A stretch of DNA of 64,000 bases from Sphingomonadaceae bacterium (GTDB lineage: Bacteria > Pseudomonadota > Alphaproteobacteria > Sphingomonadales > Sphingomonadaceae), in contig JASBUR010000022.1 in NCBI GenBank assembly GCA_030147805.1, positions 1 through 64,000 of the forward strand, written 5' to 3'. The notes below the pieces were generated by a model. It made no database searches and was not told the origin of the DNA. It saw only the letters and a list, made by a program, of their open reading frames with translations. Below are positions 8,311 to 17,149 of the stretch, piece by piece. Every line of letters begins with the position of its first letter. Positions within the stretch are counted from its first letter, which is position 1. The translations under genes and the position numbers were made by a program.

Positions 8311-10346
8311 TTCGCCCGATATTTGTCGAACCAGTCGATCGGCATCAGGATCGACGTCAGCCACTGGCTCGGCCGGCCCATGCCGTGGTTGGCCTCGGGC
8401 AGCCGCACCTTGATCGCGTCGACGCCGCGCATCTTGAGCGCCTGATAATACATCTCGGTCTGTGCGATCGGGGTGCGATAGTCGGCCTCGCCGGTGATCA
8501 GCATCGTCGGCGTCTTGACGCTGCCGACGAGGCTCAGCGGCGACTGCTGCCAGTAGAGCTCGTGGTTCTCCCAGGGCATTGCGCCGAGCCAATATTTGGC
8601 GGTGGTCGACTGGATGTCCGAGGCGAGCGCCTGCACCGTCCAGTCGGTCACCGGGCGCAGCGCCACCGCGGCGCGGAAGCGGTCGGGCGCCTTGGCGATG
8701 CCCCACAAGGTCAGCACGCCGCCGCCCGAGCCGCCGCCGATGAACAGGTTGTTGGCGTCGACATAGGGCCGCGCCACCATCGCATCGACGCCCGACATCA
8801 GGTCGTCATGATCCTGGCTCGGATAGGGCTTGCCGTAGAAATTGGCGAATTCGGCGCCATAGCCGATCGAGCCGCGCGGGTTGGTGAACAGCACGATGTA
8901 GCCGGCGGCGGCATAGAGCTGGTGCGTGACCGAGAACATCGGGCCGTAGTCGGTGTTGGGGCCGCCGTGGATGTCGAGAATCAGCGGATATTTCTTCGCC
9001 GGATCGAAGTCGGGCGGATATTGCACCCAGCCCTGGATGTCGCGGCCGTCGGCGGAGGATTTGTAGCGGATCTCCTCGAGCCGGCCGATCTGCTTGCCGC
9101 GGCGCCAGTCGGCGTTGAAGTCGAGGCTGGCGATCGTCTTGCCGCCGCGGTTGATCGCGAGCCCCGCCGGCCGGTCGGCGAACAGCGAGGTATAGGCGAT
9201 GACGCCGCTTTCGGCGCTGAAGCTGCCGCCCGACGACGGCAGGTAGAGGCGCGTGCCGCCGACCTCGCGCACCACGGTCCGCGGCGTCCCGCCGTTGACC
9301 GGGATCGAGGCGACGCGCGTGACGCCTTCCTCGTTGTACAGCGCATAGACGCTCCTGCCGTCGGCCGACCACGCGGGGTTGGCGACCGGGCGATCGAAAG
9401 CGGCGGTGAGGTTGCGCGCCGCGCCGCCGCCGGCCGGCATCACCCACAGGTCGTCCTGCACGTAGAAGCCCGGCGTCTCGGGATAGCCGGTGAAGGCGAT
9501 CCACTTGCCGTCGGGCGACACCGTCGGTTCGGATTCATTGCCGAGCCGGTCGGTGAGCTGGCGCGGTTCGCCGCCGGCGACGGGGAGCAGCCACAGGTCG
9601 GCCTCGCGCGCCTGCAGGTCGCGTTCGGGGCGGCGGTTGCCGACCGCGATCAGCGACTGGCCGTCGGGCATCCAGGTGACGCCGCCGCCGCCGTCGACAT
9701 GGTCGAAATCGCCCTTGGTGATCTGCCGCGCGGGGCCGCCGGCGGCGGGGACAATGAAGACGTGGCGATAGCCGGGCGTCAGATAGCCGCTCTCGTTGAG
9801 GCGGTAGCGATAGGTGGTGACGACGCGCGCGTCGGGCGCCCAGGTCGCGCCCTCGGGTTTCGCCGGCATCCCGGAAACCTTGACCGGGTCGCTGTTGACC
9901 TGCGCGGTGAAGGCGATCGACTGGCCATCGGGCGACCATTCGATGCCGCCGGGCGGCGTCTTGCTGCTGGTGATCGGCCGGCCGATGCCTTCGGACAGCG
10001 TCATCACATGGACCTGCGGTTTGCCCGCGAAGGGCGCGACATAGGCGATGCGGCGGCCGTCGGGCGACCAGGTGACGCCGCTGGCGCGCGTGCCCGCGCC
10101 GATCAGCAGGCGGCGGTTGAGGTCCTTCGCGCCGATGTCGCCGATCCAGATCTCGCCCATCCGCGAATCGCTGCCGAGGTCGAAATAGGTGCGCGTGAAG
10201 ATCACCTGCTTGCCGTCGGGCGAGACGACGGGATCGGTGACCATCGAGAATTTGTAGAGGTCGGCCGCCTCGAAGCGGGTCGGCGTCTGCGCCAGGGCAG
10301 GGGCGGCCAGCGCGAGGGCGAGCGCTGGCAGGATGGCGAGCTTCAT
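8307..10346 (-). CDS. S9 family (prolyl oligopeptidase) secreted peptidase
   Basis: Exported serine peptidase of the acylaminoacyl/dipeptidyl-peptidase type. The signal peptide is MKLAILPALALALAAPALAQ. Residues about 25-390 form WD40/TolB-like propeller repeats, seen as recurrent VTWSPDGRRIAYV and PTVSPDGKWIAFTG motifs. The C-terminal alpha/beta hydrolase has LILDIHGGPNTDYGP (oxyanion region), the nucleophile elbow IGGGSGGGVLTLW, an Asp in ITGEADYRTPI and a His in PEANHGMGRP. At 679 residues it is complete. It heads a two-gene operon with the DUF885 protein. Substrates are probably short peptides imported into the periplasm. Confidence 0.92.
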   Translation of the reverse strand: MKLAILPALALALAAPALAQTPTRFEAADLYKFSMVTDPVVSPDGKQVIFTRTYFDLGSDSRMGEIWIGDIGAKDLNRRLLIGAGTRASGVTWSPDGRRIAYVAPFAGKPQVHVMTLSEGIGRPITSSKTPPGGIEWSPDGQSIAFTAQVNSDPVKVSGMPAKPEGATWAPDARVVTTYRYRLNESGYLTPGYRHVFIVPAAGGPARQITKGDFDHVDGGGGVTWMPDGQSLIAVGNRRPERDLQAREADLWLLPVAGGEPRQLTDRLGNESEPTVSPDGKWIAFTGYPETPGFYVQDDLWVMPAGGGAARNLTAAFDRPVANPAWSADGRSVYALYNEEGVTRVASIPVNGGTPRTVVREVGGTRLYLPSSGGSFSAESGVIAYTSLFADRPAGLAINRGGKTIASLDFNADWRRGKQIGRLEEIRYKSSADGRDIQGWVQYPPDFDPAKKYPLILDIHGGPNTDYGPMFSVTHQLYAAAGYIVLFTNPRGSIGYGAEFANFYGKPYPSQDHDDLMSGVDAMVARPYVDANNLFIGGGSGGGVLTLWGIAKAPDRFRAAVALRPVTDWTVQALASDIQSTTAKYWLGAMPWENHELYWQQSPLSLVGSVKTPTMLITGEADYRTPIAQTEMYYQALKMRGVDAIKVRLPEANHGMGRPSQWLTSILMPIDWFDKYRAK

Positions 10347-10479
10347 GGCGACTCCCGTTTGTGCTTGTCTGACCCGTACAAACCATAACCGCCATGCCGG
10401 CGAAAGGCGGAACCGGGCCGAGCGCCCAAACTGGGTTTCAGCCTTTGCCGGGGTGACGCAAGCCTGAGGGGCGGGATCG

Positions 10480-11649
10480 ATGACGATGTTCGACGAATGG
10501 CGCGCGCGATCGCCCTATTATGACGAGAGCCACGAGGCGGTCGCGCAGTCGGTGCGCCGCTTCGTCGAACGCGAGGTGGCGCCGCACATCGACGCCTGGG
10601 AAGACGCGCGCGAACTGCCGCGCGCGCTTCACCGGAAGGCGGCCGAGGCGGGCATCCTCGGGCTCGGCTATCCCGAGGAATATGGCGGCCATTCCGCAGG
10701 CTTCGACATCTTCCATTCGCTGGTGCAGTCGGAGGAGCTGGCGCGGCCCGGCGCCGGCGGGCTGACCGCGTCGCTGATGACGCACGGCATCGGCCTGCCG
10801 CCGATCCTGCGAATGGGTTCGGACGAGATGAAGCGCCGCGTCGCGCCCGAGGTTCTCGCCGGCGACAAGATCATCGCGCTCGCGATCACCGAGCCGTCGG
10901 GCGGCTCCGACGTCGCGCAGTTGAAGACGCGCGCCGAGAAGGTCGGCAACAAATATGTCGTCAACGGCTCGAAGATGTTCATCACCAGCGGGATGCGCGC
11001 CGACTATTATACCGTCGCGGTGCGCACCGGCGGGCTCGGCATGGCCGGCATCTCGCTGATGCTCATCGAGAAGGGAATGCCGGGGTTCACGCAGACGCCG
11101 CTCGAGAAGATGGGCTGGCACTGCTCCGACACCGCCGCGCTCTACTTCGACAATGTCGAGGTGCCGCCCGAGAACCTCATCGGGCCCGAGAACGCCGGCT
11201 TCATGGGCATCATGCAGAATTTCAACGGCGAACGGCTCGGCATGGCGCATGGCTGCTGCGCCTTCGCGCGCGTCTGCCTCGAAGAGGCGGTCGCCTGGGC
11301 GACGACGCGCGAGACCTTCGGCAAGCGGCTGGCGCAGCACCAGTCGATCCGCATCAAGCTCGCCGACATGGCGCGGCAGATCGAGGCCACGCAGGCCTGG
11401 GTCGACCTCTGCGCCTGGCAGAATCGCGAAGGAAAGGCCAGGCCCGCCGACTTCGCGATGCTCAAGGTCCAGGCGACGCGCATGCTCGAGGCGGTGGCGC
11501 GCGAGGCGGCGCAGGTGCTCGGCGGCGCCAGCTACCTGAAGGGCAGCAAGGTCGAGCGCATCTACCGCGAGGTGCGCGTCAATGCGATCGGCGGCGGCAG
11601 CGAGGAGATCATGCTCGACCTCGCGGGGCGCCAGCTCGGGTACAATTAG
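10480..11649 (+). CDS. Acyl-CoA dehydrogenase
   Basis: FAD-dependent alpha,beta-desaturation of acyl-CoA thioesters, with electrons passed to ETF. Conserved blocks are GLGYPEEYGGHSAG, the FAD/substrate segment ALAITEPSGGSDVAQLKT (about residues 132-150), YVVNGSKMFITSGMRADY, and the C-terminal ATRMLEAVAREAAQVLGGAS plus IYREVRVNAIGGGSEEI. The catalytic base position falls in the last block (GGGSEE), as in short- and medium-chain types. Length is 389 residues. It stands alone, divergent from the S9 peptidase. Chain-length specificity cannot be read from sequence. Confidence 0.92.
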   Translation: MTMFDEWRARSPYYDESHEAVAQSVRRFVEREVAPHIDAWEDARELPRALHRKAAEAGILGLGYPEEYGGHSAGFDIFHSLVQSEELARPGAGGLTASLMTHGIGLPPILRMGSDEMKRRVAPEVLAGDKIIALAITEPSGGSDVAQLKTRAEKVGNKYVVNGSKMFITSGMRADYYTVAVRTGGLGMAGISLMLIEKGMPGFTQTPLEKMGWHCSDTAALYFDNVEVPPENLIGPENAGFMGIMQNFNGERLGMAHGCCAFARVCLEEAVAWATTRETFGKRLAQHQSIRIKLADMARQIEATQAWVDLCAWQNREGKARPADFAMLKVQATRMLEAVAREAAQVLGGASYLKGSKVERIYREVRVNAIGGGSEEIMLDLAGRQLGYN

Positions 11650-11745
11650 CGTTCGCCGCAGCGCGCCGGGCGTTCGTCGAAGCCGCATGGCCGCAGGTCG
11701 CGGGCCAGCTAGGTCTCCGTCTCCAACCCTGTCGCGGAGAAGACC

Positions 11746-12558
11746 ATGCTGTCATTGCTGTCGGCGGCGCTAGCCGCAGCCTCGCTCGAGGCAGGCTGTA
11801 CCGAGCTGCCGGGCGCGCGCGAGATGCTGACGGCACCGGGCGTCGACTATGTCCTGGTGGGCGAATACCACGGCACCGTCGAAATGCCCGCCGTGGCTCG
11901 CGACATCGCCTGTGCGGCTGCCGAGACCGGCCGGCCGCTGGCCTTTGGCGTCGAGCTCGGCTCCGCCGACCAGCCTGCGCTCGACCGCTTCATGGCGTCG
12001 AACGGCGATCAGGCGGCGCGCGCGGCGCTACTGGCCTCGCCGGGCTGGGCGGAGAAGGGCGGGCGAACGACGGCGGCGATCGCCGAACTGCTCAATTCGG
12101 TACGCCGCATCGGCACGCATCACCCGACGACGCTGATCGCCTTCGATACCGCGCCCGAAGCCTCGGGGACTTCCGCGAGGCGAGAGGCGGCGATGGCGGC
12201 CGCCCTGGCTGCAGCGCGGACGCGGCGCGATACGCTGGTCGTGGCGCTGACCGGGCTCGGCCACGCCGACAAGACCGCCTGGACGTCGCCGGTGCCCCCC
12301 TATCCGTCGGCGGGGAGGCTGCTGCCGGGCGATCGCACCGTCTCGCTCGCCTTCGCACGTCCGGGCGGACGCTACTGGGGCTGTGCCGCGCCGAATGGCG
12401 ATGCGGTGCGCGGCTGCACCGCCTACGACATGCCGGTGCGCGAGCCTGTGGCGCCGCGCGCTATCCAGCTCGACGGGGCGCTGCGCGAGGGCTTCGATGG
12501 TGTCTATGCACCGGGCACGGCCTATACCGCCTCGCGGCCGGCCAGACCGCGGCCGTGA
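11746..12558 (+). CDS. Secreted ChaN/Tiki-like protein of unknown function
   Basis: A 270-residue protein with a probable signal peptide (MLSLLSAALAAASLEAG). The mature start DYVLVGEYHGTVEMPAVARD resembles the G-E-x-H block of the ChaN/TraB/Tiki superfamily. A later VVALTGLGHADKTAW supplies the second His-containing strand expected in that fold. Superfamily members include haem-binding lipoproteins and metallopeptidase-like proteins, but no specific activity can be assigned. It has its own ribosome site (GGAGAAG) and no evident operon partner. The family link is inferred from motifs and is moderate. Confidence 0.5.
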   Translation: MLSLLSAALAAASLEAGCTELPGAREMLTAPGVDYVLVGEYHGTVEMPAVARDIACAAAETGRPLAFGVELGSADQPALDRFMASNGDQAARAALLASPGWAEKGGRTTAAIAELLNSVRRIGTHHPTTLIAFDTAPEASGTSARREAAMAAALAAARTRRDTLVVALTGLGHADKTAWTSPVPPYPSAGRLLPGDRTVSLAFARPGGRYWGCAAPNGDAVRGCTAYDMPVREPVAPRAIQLDGALREGFDGVYAPGTAYTASRPARPRP

Positions 12559-12653
12559 TCGATCCCTCGACCGCGTCGTAACCGCGCCGGCCAAAGCGTC
12601 GCGACAGGCCTGCCTTTCACGCCGCCGCGCGGAGACCGGCGGGATGCCGGCCC

Positions 12654-13346
12654 TCAGCGCGACCAGCCCTGGCGCCGGCGACGAAGGCTGGCGATGCCGG
12701 GCAGCCCCAGCGCCATCAGGCCGGGCGTCGCCGGGGCCGGAACGGGGCTGACGTCGAGCAGATCGAGCGGGAACCAGCTCACGTTGCGGTCCGACCGCAG
12801 CTCGATGAAGCTGATGCCGGTGAACCCGACGTTGATGTCCTGCATGGTGGTGGTCAGCGGGATGATCGCCGAGGAGAACAGCTCATTGCCGAGTTCGTCG
12901 TAGCCGAACAGTTGCAGGGTGTTGGAATTGAGGACCCACCCCGCGCCGCCGGCGAGGCCGGCGACATCCACGGCGTTGACGTTCGCCTCGCCCTTGAAGT
13001 CGATCACAGGCTCTGCACGCCGTAGAAGCTCCAGGCGTGGACGTCGCCGGTAACGCCTGTCGGTGCGGGCGCCGGGACATGCATCGTCCCGGGCATCGCG
13101 ACGGTGCTGGCGCCCCAGCCCGCGATGGCGTCGACGAAGGTGCGATTGGCCCAGCCGTCGGTATTGCCATAGCCCCATTCATAGCCCTGGTAGCTGTTCA
13201 CGATGCCCAGGCTGGAAAAGCTGGCCTCGTTCACGTTCGTTCGATCCGGGCGTATCGACGTCTTCGAAGCCGATGACGACGGCCTGCGCCGGGGCGGCGA
13301 CGGCGAACGTCGCCAGCGCAGCCGCTTTCAGAATTCCGGATTTCAT
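12654..13346 (-). pseudogene. PEP-CTERM-like surface protein gene with two compensating frameshifts
   Basis: The start at 13346 gives a signal peptide (MKSGILKAAALATFAVAAPA) and then FEDVDTPG, typical of secreted PEP-CTERM proteins. That frame stops after about 55 codons. The protein continues in another frame from about 13235 (NEASFSSLGIVNSYQGYEWG) to about 13015 (VHAWSFYGVQS). It then returns to the first frame for DFKGEANVNAVDV and onward to the C-terminal anchor VPAPATPGLMALGLPGIASL plus RRRR. The anchor is a short variant of the exosortase-recognised tail. The two shifts cancel, which suggests either a decayed gene or two local sequence errors. No exosortase gene lies in the window. Confidence 0.7.
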
Positions 13347-13563
13347 GGGTCCCTCGCTGGATTCCCCTCACCAGCGCCAGGCGACATCAACTTTCGGGCG
13401 ACAGGCAAATCATGCGCCAGGCACGATGAGCGGCGGGTTTCAACATTATGCGGCGCCCGAATTCGGGGAGCCGACACGGTATGCAGAAATTTCCGACACC
13501 CTGCGCCGTCGGACGGACCGCCGCGGCCTTGGCAGGCGGCCTCTTCGTCGGTAGCGGGTGAGC

Positions 13564-14256
13564 ATGCGCACGATCGGATTGCTCGCCGGCATGAGCTGGG
13601 AAAGCTCTGCCATCTATTACCGCCGCCTCAACGAGATGGTGCGCGAGCGGCTCGGCGGGCTTCATTCGGCCGAGCTGCTGATGCGCTCGGTCGACTTCGC
13701 GCCGGTCGCCGCGCTCCAGGCAGAAGGCGATTGGGACCGGCTAACGGGCCTGATGGTAGCGGCAGCCCGGCGGCTCGAGGCGGGGGGAGCCCAGGGCATC
13801 ATGATCTGCAGCAACACGATGCACCGCATGGCCGACGAGGTCGCGGCATCGATCGACGTGCCACTGCTCCACATCGGCGACGCAACCGCAACCGCGGTAA
13901 AGGCGGCGGGCAGCCGTCAGCCGCTGCTGCTCGGGACGCGCTTCACGATGGAGGGCGATTTCTACCGGGCCCGGCTGCGCGACCGCCACGGGCTCGAGGT
14001 GCTGCTGCCCGACTCCCACGGGCGGGCGCTGGTTGATCGCGTCATCTACGACGAATTATGTCTCGGCCGCGTCACCGACGCCTCGCGCGCCGCCTATCTC
14101 GATATCGTCGCGCAGGCAAAGCGCGACGGGGCCGACGGCGTGATCTTCGGCTGTACCGAAGTGGGGCTGCTGATCGGCGGCATCGACCTCGGAGTCGCCG
14201 CCTTCGATACCGCCGAGCTTCATTGTGCGGCCGGCGTCGACTTCATGCTGAGCTGA
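13564..14256 (+). CDS. Aspartate/glutamate racemase family protein
   Basis: Cofactor-independent amino acid racemase using two Cys in a two-base mechanism. Both are visible: MICSNTMHRMADE (about residue 81) and VIFGCTEVGLLIGG (about residue 195). The N-terminus MRTIGLLAGMSWESSAIYYR is the standard start of the aspartate racemase subgroup. Length is 230 residues from the ATG at 13564; a GTG two codons earlier is possible. The gene ends inside the 3' end of the convergent gene at 14243. Substrate is probably Asp or Glu, unproven. Confidence 0.9.
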   Translation: MRTIGLLAGMSWESSAIYYRRLNEMVRERLGGLHSAELLMRSVDFAPVAALQAEGDWDRLTGLMVAAARRLEAGGAQGIMICSNTMHRMADEVAASIDVPLLHIGDATATAVKAAGSRQPLLLGTRFTMEGDFYRARLRDRHGLEVLLPDSHGRALVDRVIYDELCLGRVTDASRAAYLDIVAQAKRDGADGVIFGCTEVGLLIGGIDLGVAAFDTAELHCAAGVDFMLS

Positions 14257-14701
14257 CCGTCTGGCTGCAGCCTGCGACGTCGCCGAGCGACGCCGCCAGC
14301 GGCAGCAGCCGCGCGGCCCGCGGCTCGCCGCAGACCTGAACCAGCGCGGCACGCGCCGACTCGGGTTCGCGCCGCGCCATCCGCAGCGCGAACAGAATGG
14401 CATTCTCGTCGGCGAGCAGTCGCGAGCAGGTCGGGTCACCGACCTTGAGCGTCCGCGCCGAATAGGCGCCGAGCGCGGTCAGCAGGCAGCGCAGCAGATG
14501 CTCGACGCCCAGCGCCTCGTCGCCATAGGCCTGGTGCAGCGCGCTGCGCACCGAGCCGCAGCTCGGCCAGCACACCAGCATGTGGCGTATCGACCAGAGC
14601 AGCAGCTGCTCGGCAGGGGGCAGGGCAGTCCAGCTCATGTCGCTCGTCAGCGGCGGCTGCTCGGCAGCGTCGTACCAGTCGATCGGCAAGGCGGCGTTCA
14701 T
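14243..14701 (-). CDS. Conserved hypothetical protein, Cys-containing, helical
   Basis: A 152-residue soluble, mostly helical protein. I do not recognise the family with certainty. The sequence starts MNAALPIDWYDAAEQPPLTS and has WTALPPAEQLLLWSIRHML, then several single Cys (LVCWPSCGS, LLRCLL, PTCSRL, VQVCGE, VAGCSQ). The start ATG is preceded by GAGGGAGCTGCC, a good ribosome site. A Fur-box-like element lies 35 bases upstream, so iron-responsive expression is possible. Its 3' end overlaps the racemase gene by 14 bases on the opposite strand. Confidence 0.6.
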   Translation of the reverse strand: MNAALPIDWYDAAEQPPLTSDMSWTALPPAEQLLLWSIRHMLVCWPSCGSVRSALHQAYGDEALGVEHLLRCLLTALGAYSARTLKVGDPTCSRLLADENAILFALRMARREPESARAALVQVCGEPRAARLLPLAASLGDVAGCSQTVSSA

Positions 14702-14735
14702 GGCAGCTCCCTCGAATGAGACGAGGCTAGCTCAT

Positions 14736-14754
14736 AATGAGAGTCGATTGCAAT
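14736..14754. promoter_or_regulatory. Possible Fur-box-like operator
   Basis: The 19-base AATGAGAGTCGATTGCAAT resembles Fur sites of the form AATGAGAATNATTCTCATT, but only 4 of 7 arm positions are symmetric. It sits between the divergent genes at 14701 and 14833, where it could control either. This is a weak pattern match. Confidence 0.3.
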
Positions 14755-14832
14755 ACGAGTCTGTCAACGGGTTCAGACCCTATTCACCGCCAGTGCGTTG
14801 TTATGCGACACATGCCTATGAAAGTCGGTGCC

Positions 14833-15417
14833 ATGCGTCTGAATATTCGTCGAATTCGTAACCTCGCGCTCCTCGTCGGCGCCCCCGTGCTGCTCGGCGG
14901 CTGCATGTACAACCCGTACGGAAGCGACGGCGGCGACTATGGCTATGACGACGGCTATTACGGCAACCCCGGCGGCGGCTATTATGGCGGCGCCAGCGTC
15001 GGCTACGGCTGGTACGACAATTATTATTACCCCGGTAACGGCTATTATGTGTACGACCGCGCCGGCACCCGCCACCGCATGCGCGACCAGGACCGCCGCC
15101 ATTGGCTCGAGCGCCGCGAACAGCGTGCCGAGCGGCGCGAGGATCGTCGCGAGGTTCGTGATGACCGGCGCGACGATCGGCGCGAGATCCGCGGCGAACG
15201 TCGCGAGGACCGCGTCGAGCGGCGGCAGGAGCGGGTCGAGCGTCGCGCCGCCCGCCCGGCACCCGATCCCGCCACGGTCCAACGCCGCGAGCAGCGGCGC
15301 GAGGCGCGTCAGGAGGCGCGCCAGGGCGGCGGCGTCTTCAACCGCGAGGCGCGGCAGGCGGTGCGCGATGCGGTGCGGTCGCGGCGCAGCGGCGAGGGCC
15401 CGGTTCGCGACAATTAG
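14833..15417 (+). CDS. Small lipoprotein with Gly/Tyr-rich head and Arg/Glu-rich repeat tail
   Basis: Predicted lipoprotein: MRLNIRRIRNLALLVGAPVL followed by the lipobox LGGC near residue 24. The mature N-terminal third is Gly/Tyr/Asp-rich (GDYGYDDGYYGNPGGGYYGG). The rest is highly charged, built from short units such as RREDRREVRDDRRDDRREI, and almost certainly forms an extended, charged helix. The final segment GGGVFNREARQAVRDAVRSR is less repetitive. Earlier in-frame ATGs (14737, 14818) would spoil the lipoprotein signal. Function is unknown; similar charged lipoproteins interact with cell wall or nucleic acid polymers, but that is speculation. Confidence 0.7.
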   Translation: MRLNIRRIRNLALLVGAPVLLGGCMYNPYGSDGGDYGYDDGYYGNPGGGYYGGASVGYGWYDNYYYPGNGYYVYDRAGTRHRMRDQDRRHWLERREQRAERREDRREVRDDRRDDRREIRGERREDRVERRQERVERRAARPAPDPATVQRREQRREARQEARQGGGVFNREARQAVRDAVRSRRSGEGPVRDN

Positions 15418-16163
15418 CCCAGGCGCATGATCCCGCGGCGCGGCGCGTCGCCGGCGTAGCTGACCTCGGCGATGGTCTCGCCGAGCGCGGCGAGACCGGC
15501 GCGCTGCTGCGCCGGCGGCGTTTTCAGGCACAGCGTCTCATAGCGTTCGAGCGCCTTGAACGCCGGAAGCGCCAGCGTGCGCGCGACGAGCCCGGCGGTG
15601 CGCGGCCAGCGCGTCGCATCGGGGCGCCAGCGCACGAACATCGCGTTCTTGAACGGGCAGGCGAGCGCGATGTCGGCCAGCGACGGCGCGACGCCGAACA
15701 GAAAGCCGTCGGCGGGCGCCTGCGTCTCGAGATAGTCCATCGCCGCGGGCAGGTCGGTGGCGAGCGTCTGCGCGACGCGGTCGCTGTCGCTCGCCTCGCC
15801 GAGCACGCTTGGGCGGACCGCCTGCTCGAAGAACAGCGACCAGATCAGCAGGTCGCAGAGGCGCGTGTCGGCGAACTCCTCGAGCCAGCGCGCCCGCGCC
15901 CGCTCGGCCGGAGCGGCGGGCATCAGCGGTGGCGCCGGATAGCACTCGTCGAGATATTCGCCGATCACCGTCGAATCGAACAGCGTCACCTGATCGTCGA
16001 TGAGCACCGGGATGCGGCGCAGCGGGCTCAGCTTCTCGAACTCGTCGTTGCCGAAGAACGGCACCAGCGGGTCGATCGCGTAGGGCACGCCCTTGAGGCC
16101 GAGCACCACCAGCACCTTGCGGACATAGGGCGAGACATGGTTGCCGACGATCGTCGTGGTCAT
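15414..16163 (-). CDS. Glutathione S-transferase family protein
   Basis: Thioredoxin-fold N-terminal domain (VGNHVSPYVRKVLVVLGLKG, then the cis-Pro block RRIPVLIDD and the gamma-Glu-binding DSTVIGEYLDE) followed by an all-helical C-terminal domain. The Ser/Cys-type catalytic position is SPYVRK near residue 11. Length is 249 residues. Its ATG overlaps the TGA of tsaC (16160-16163), so the two are co-translated. The stop overlaps the convergent lipoprotein gene. The substrate is not predictable. Confidence 0.85.
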   Translation of the reverse strand: MTTTIVGNHVSPYVRKVLVVLGLKGVPYAIDPLVPFFGNDEFEKLSPLRRIPVLIDDQVTLFDSTVIGEYLDECYPAPPLMPAAPAERARARWLEEFADTRLCDLLIWSLFFEQAVRPSVLGEASDSDRVAQTLATDLPAAMDYLETQAPADGFLFGVAPSLADIALACPFKNAMFVRWRPDATRWPRTAGLVARTLALPAFKALERYETLCLKTPPAQQRAGLAALGETIAEVSYAGDAPRRGIMRLG

Positions 16164-17104
16164 CGCGCCGCCTCGCGGGGCGCCGCGGCGCGGCGCAGCC
16201 GGTCGTTGATCGCGACGCCGAGCCCCTGTTCGGGGACCGGTGCCACCGCGATTCCGCGGCGGCCGCTCGCCTGCGCGTCGTGCAACACGTCGAACAGCGC
16301 GGCGGCGGCTTCGGTGAGATCGCCCGACGGCGACAGCGAGCGATCGCCGGCAACGGCGCCGAAGCCGATATGGAATTCGTCGGCGCCGGCGGTGACCGCC
16401 GCGAGCCGTACCGGCTGCGCCGGCGCATAGTGGCTCGCCAGCTGCCCCGGCGCGATGATCCGCGCCTCGGCGGCGTCGAGACGGACGCCGAGGCGTTCGG
16501 CGGGAATGGCGCCGGGCCGCAGCAGCCGGATGCGCTCGCCCTCGACCGCGACGATCGTCGATTCCACCCCGGCGCGCGTCGGGCCACCGTCGAGCAGCAG
16601 CGGGATGCGCCCCGCAAGACTGTCGAGCACATGCGCCGGCCGCGTCGGGCTGATCCGTCCCGAGGCGTTGGCGCTCGGCGCGGCGATCGGCCGGCCGAGC
16701 GACTCGATGACCGCCTGCATGACCGGATGGTCGGGGCAGCGGATGGCGAGCGTATCGAGCCCGGCGGTGACGAGGCTGGCGACCGGCGCCTCGCGGCGCA
16801 GCGGCAGCACCAGCGTGAGCGGGCCCGGCCAGAAGCGCGCCATCAGGTCGAGCGCCGCGCGCGGCACCTCGACCAGCTGCTGCGCCATCGACAGCCCCGA
16901 GACATGGACAATCAGCGGGTTGAAGCTCGGCCGCCCCTTGGCGTCGTAGATCCGCGCCACGGCGGCAGCGTTGCTCGCGTCGGCGGCGAGGCCGTAGACC
17001 GTCTCCGTCGGCAGCGCGACGATCGCGCCGGCGCGCAGCAGATCGACCGCGCGCGCGACGCCGGCGGCGTCGGCACCTAGGACTTCGGTGGTTTGTGCGC
17101 TCAC
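16160..17104 (-). CDS. tsaC: L-threonylcarbamoyladenylate synthase (TsaC/Sua5)
   Basis: Makes threonylcarbamoyl-AMP from Thr, bicarbonate and ATP, the first step of the t6A37 tRNA modification. The YrdC domain spans about residues 12-200: AIVALPTETVYGLAADASNA, RIYDAKGRPSFNPLIVHV, GPLTLVLPLR, and APSANASGRISPTRP. A C-terminal Sua5 domain follows (LRPGAIPAERLG, LASHYAPAQPVRL), giving 314 residues, so this is the longer Sua5 form. The start is GTG. It is co-translated with the downstream GST gene. Confidence 0.93.
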   Translation of the reverse strand: MSAQTTEVLGADAAGVARAVDLLRAGAIVALPTETVYGLAADASNAAAVARIYDAKGRPSFNPLIVHVSGLSMAQQLVEVPRAALDLMARFWPGPLTLVLPLRREAPVASLVTAGLDTLAIRCPDHPVMQAVIESLGRPIAAPSANASGRISPTRPAHVLDSLAGRIPLLLDGGPTRAGVESTIVAVEGERIRLLRPGAIPAERLGVRLDAAEARIIAPGQLASHYAPAQPVRLAAVTAGADEFHIGFGAVAGDRSLSPSGDLTEAAAALFDVLHDAQASGRRGIAVAPVPEQGLGVAINDRLRRAAAPREAAR

Positions 17105-17149
17105 AGCGCCCCCGCTATACGCTCAGGTCTCGATCGCCAAGGGACAGAG

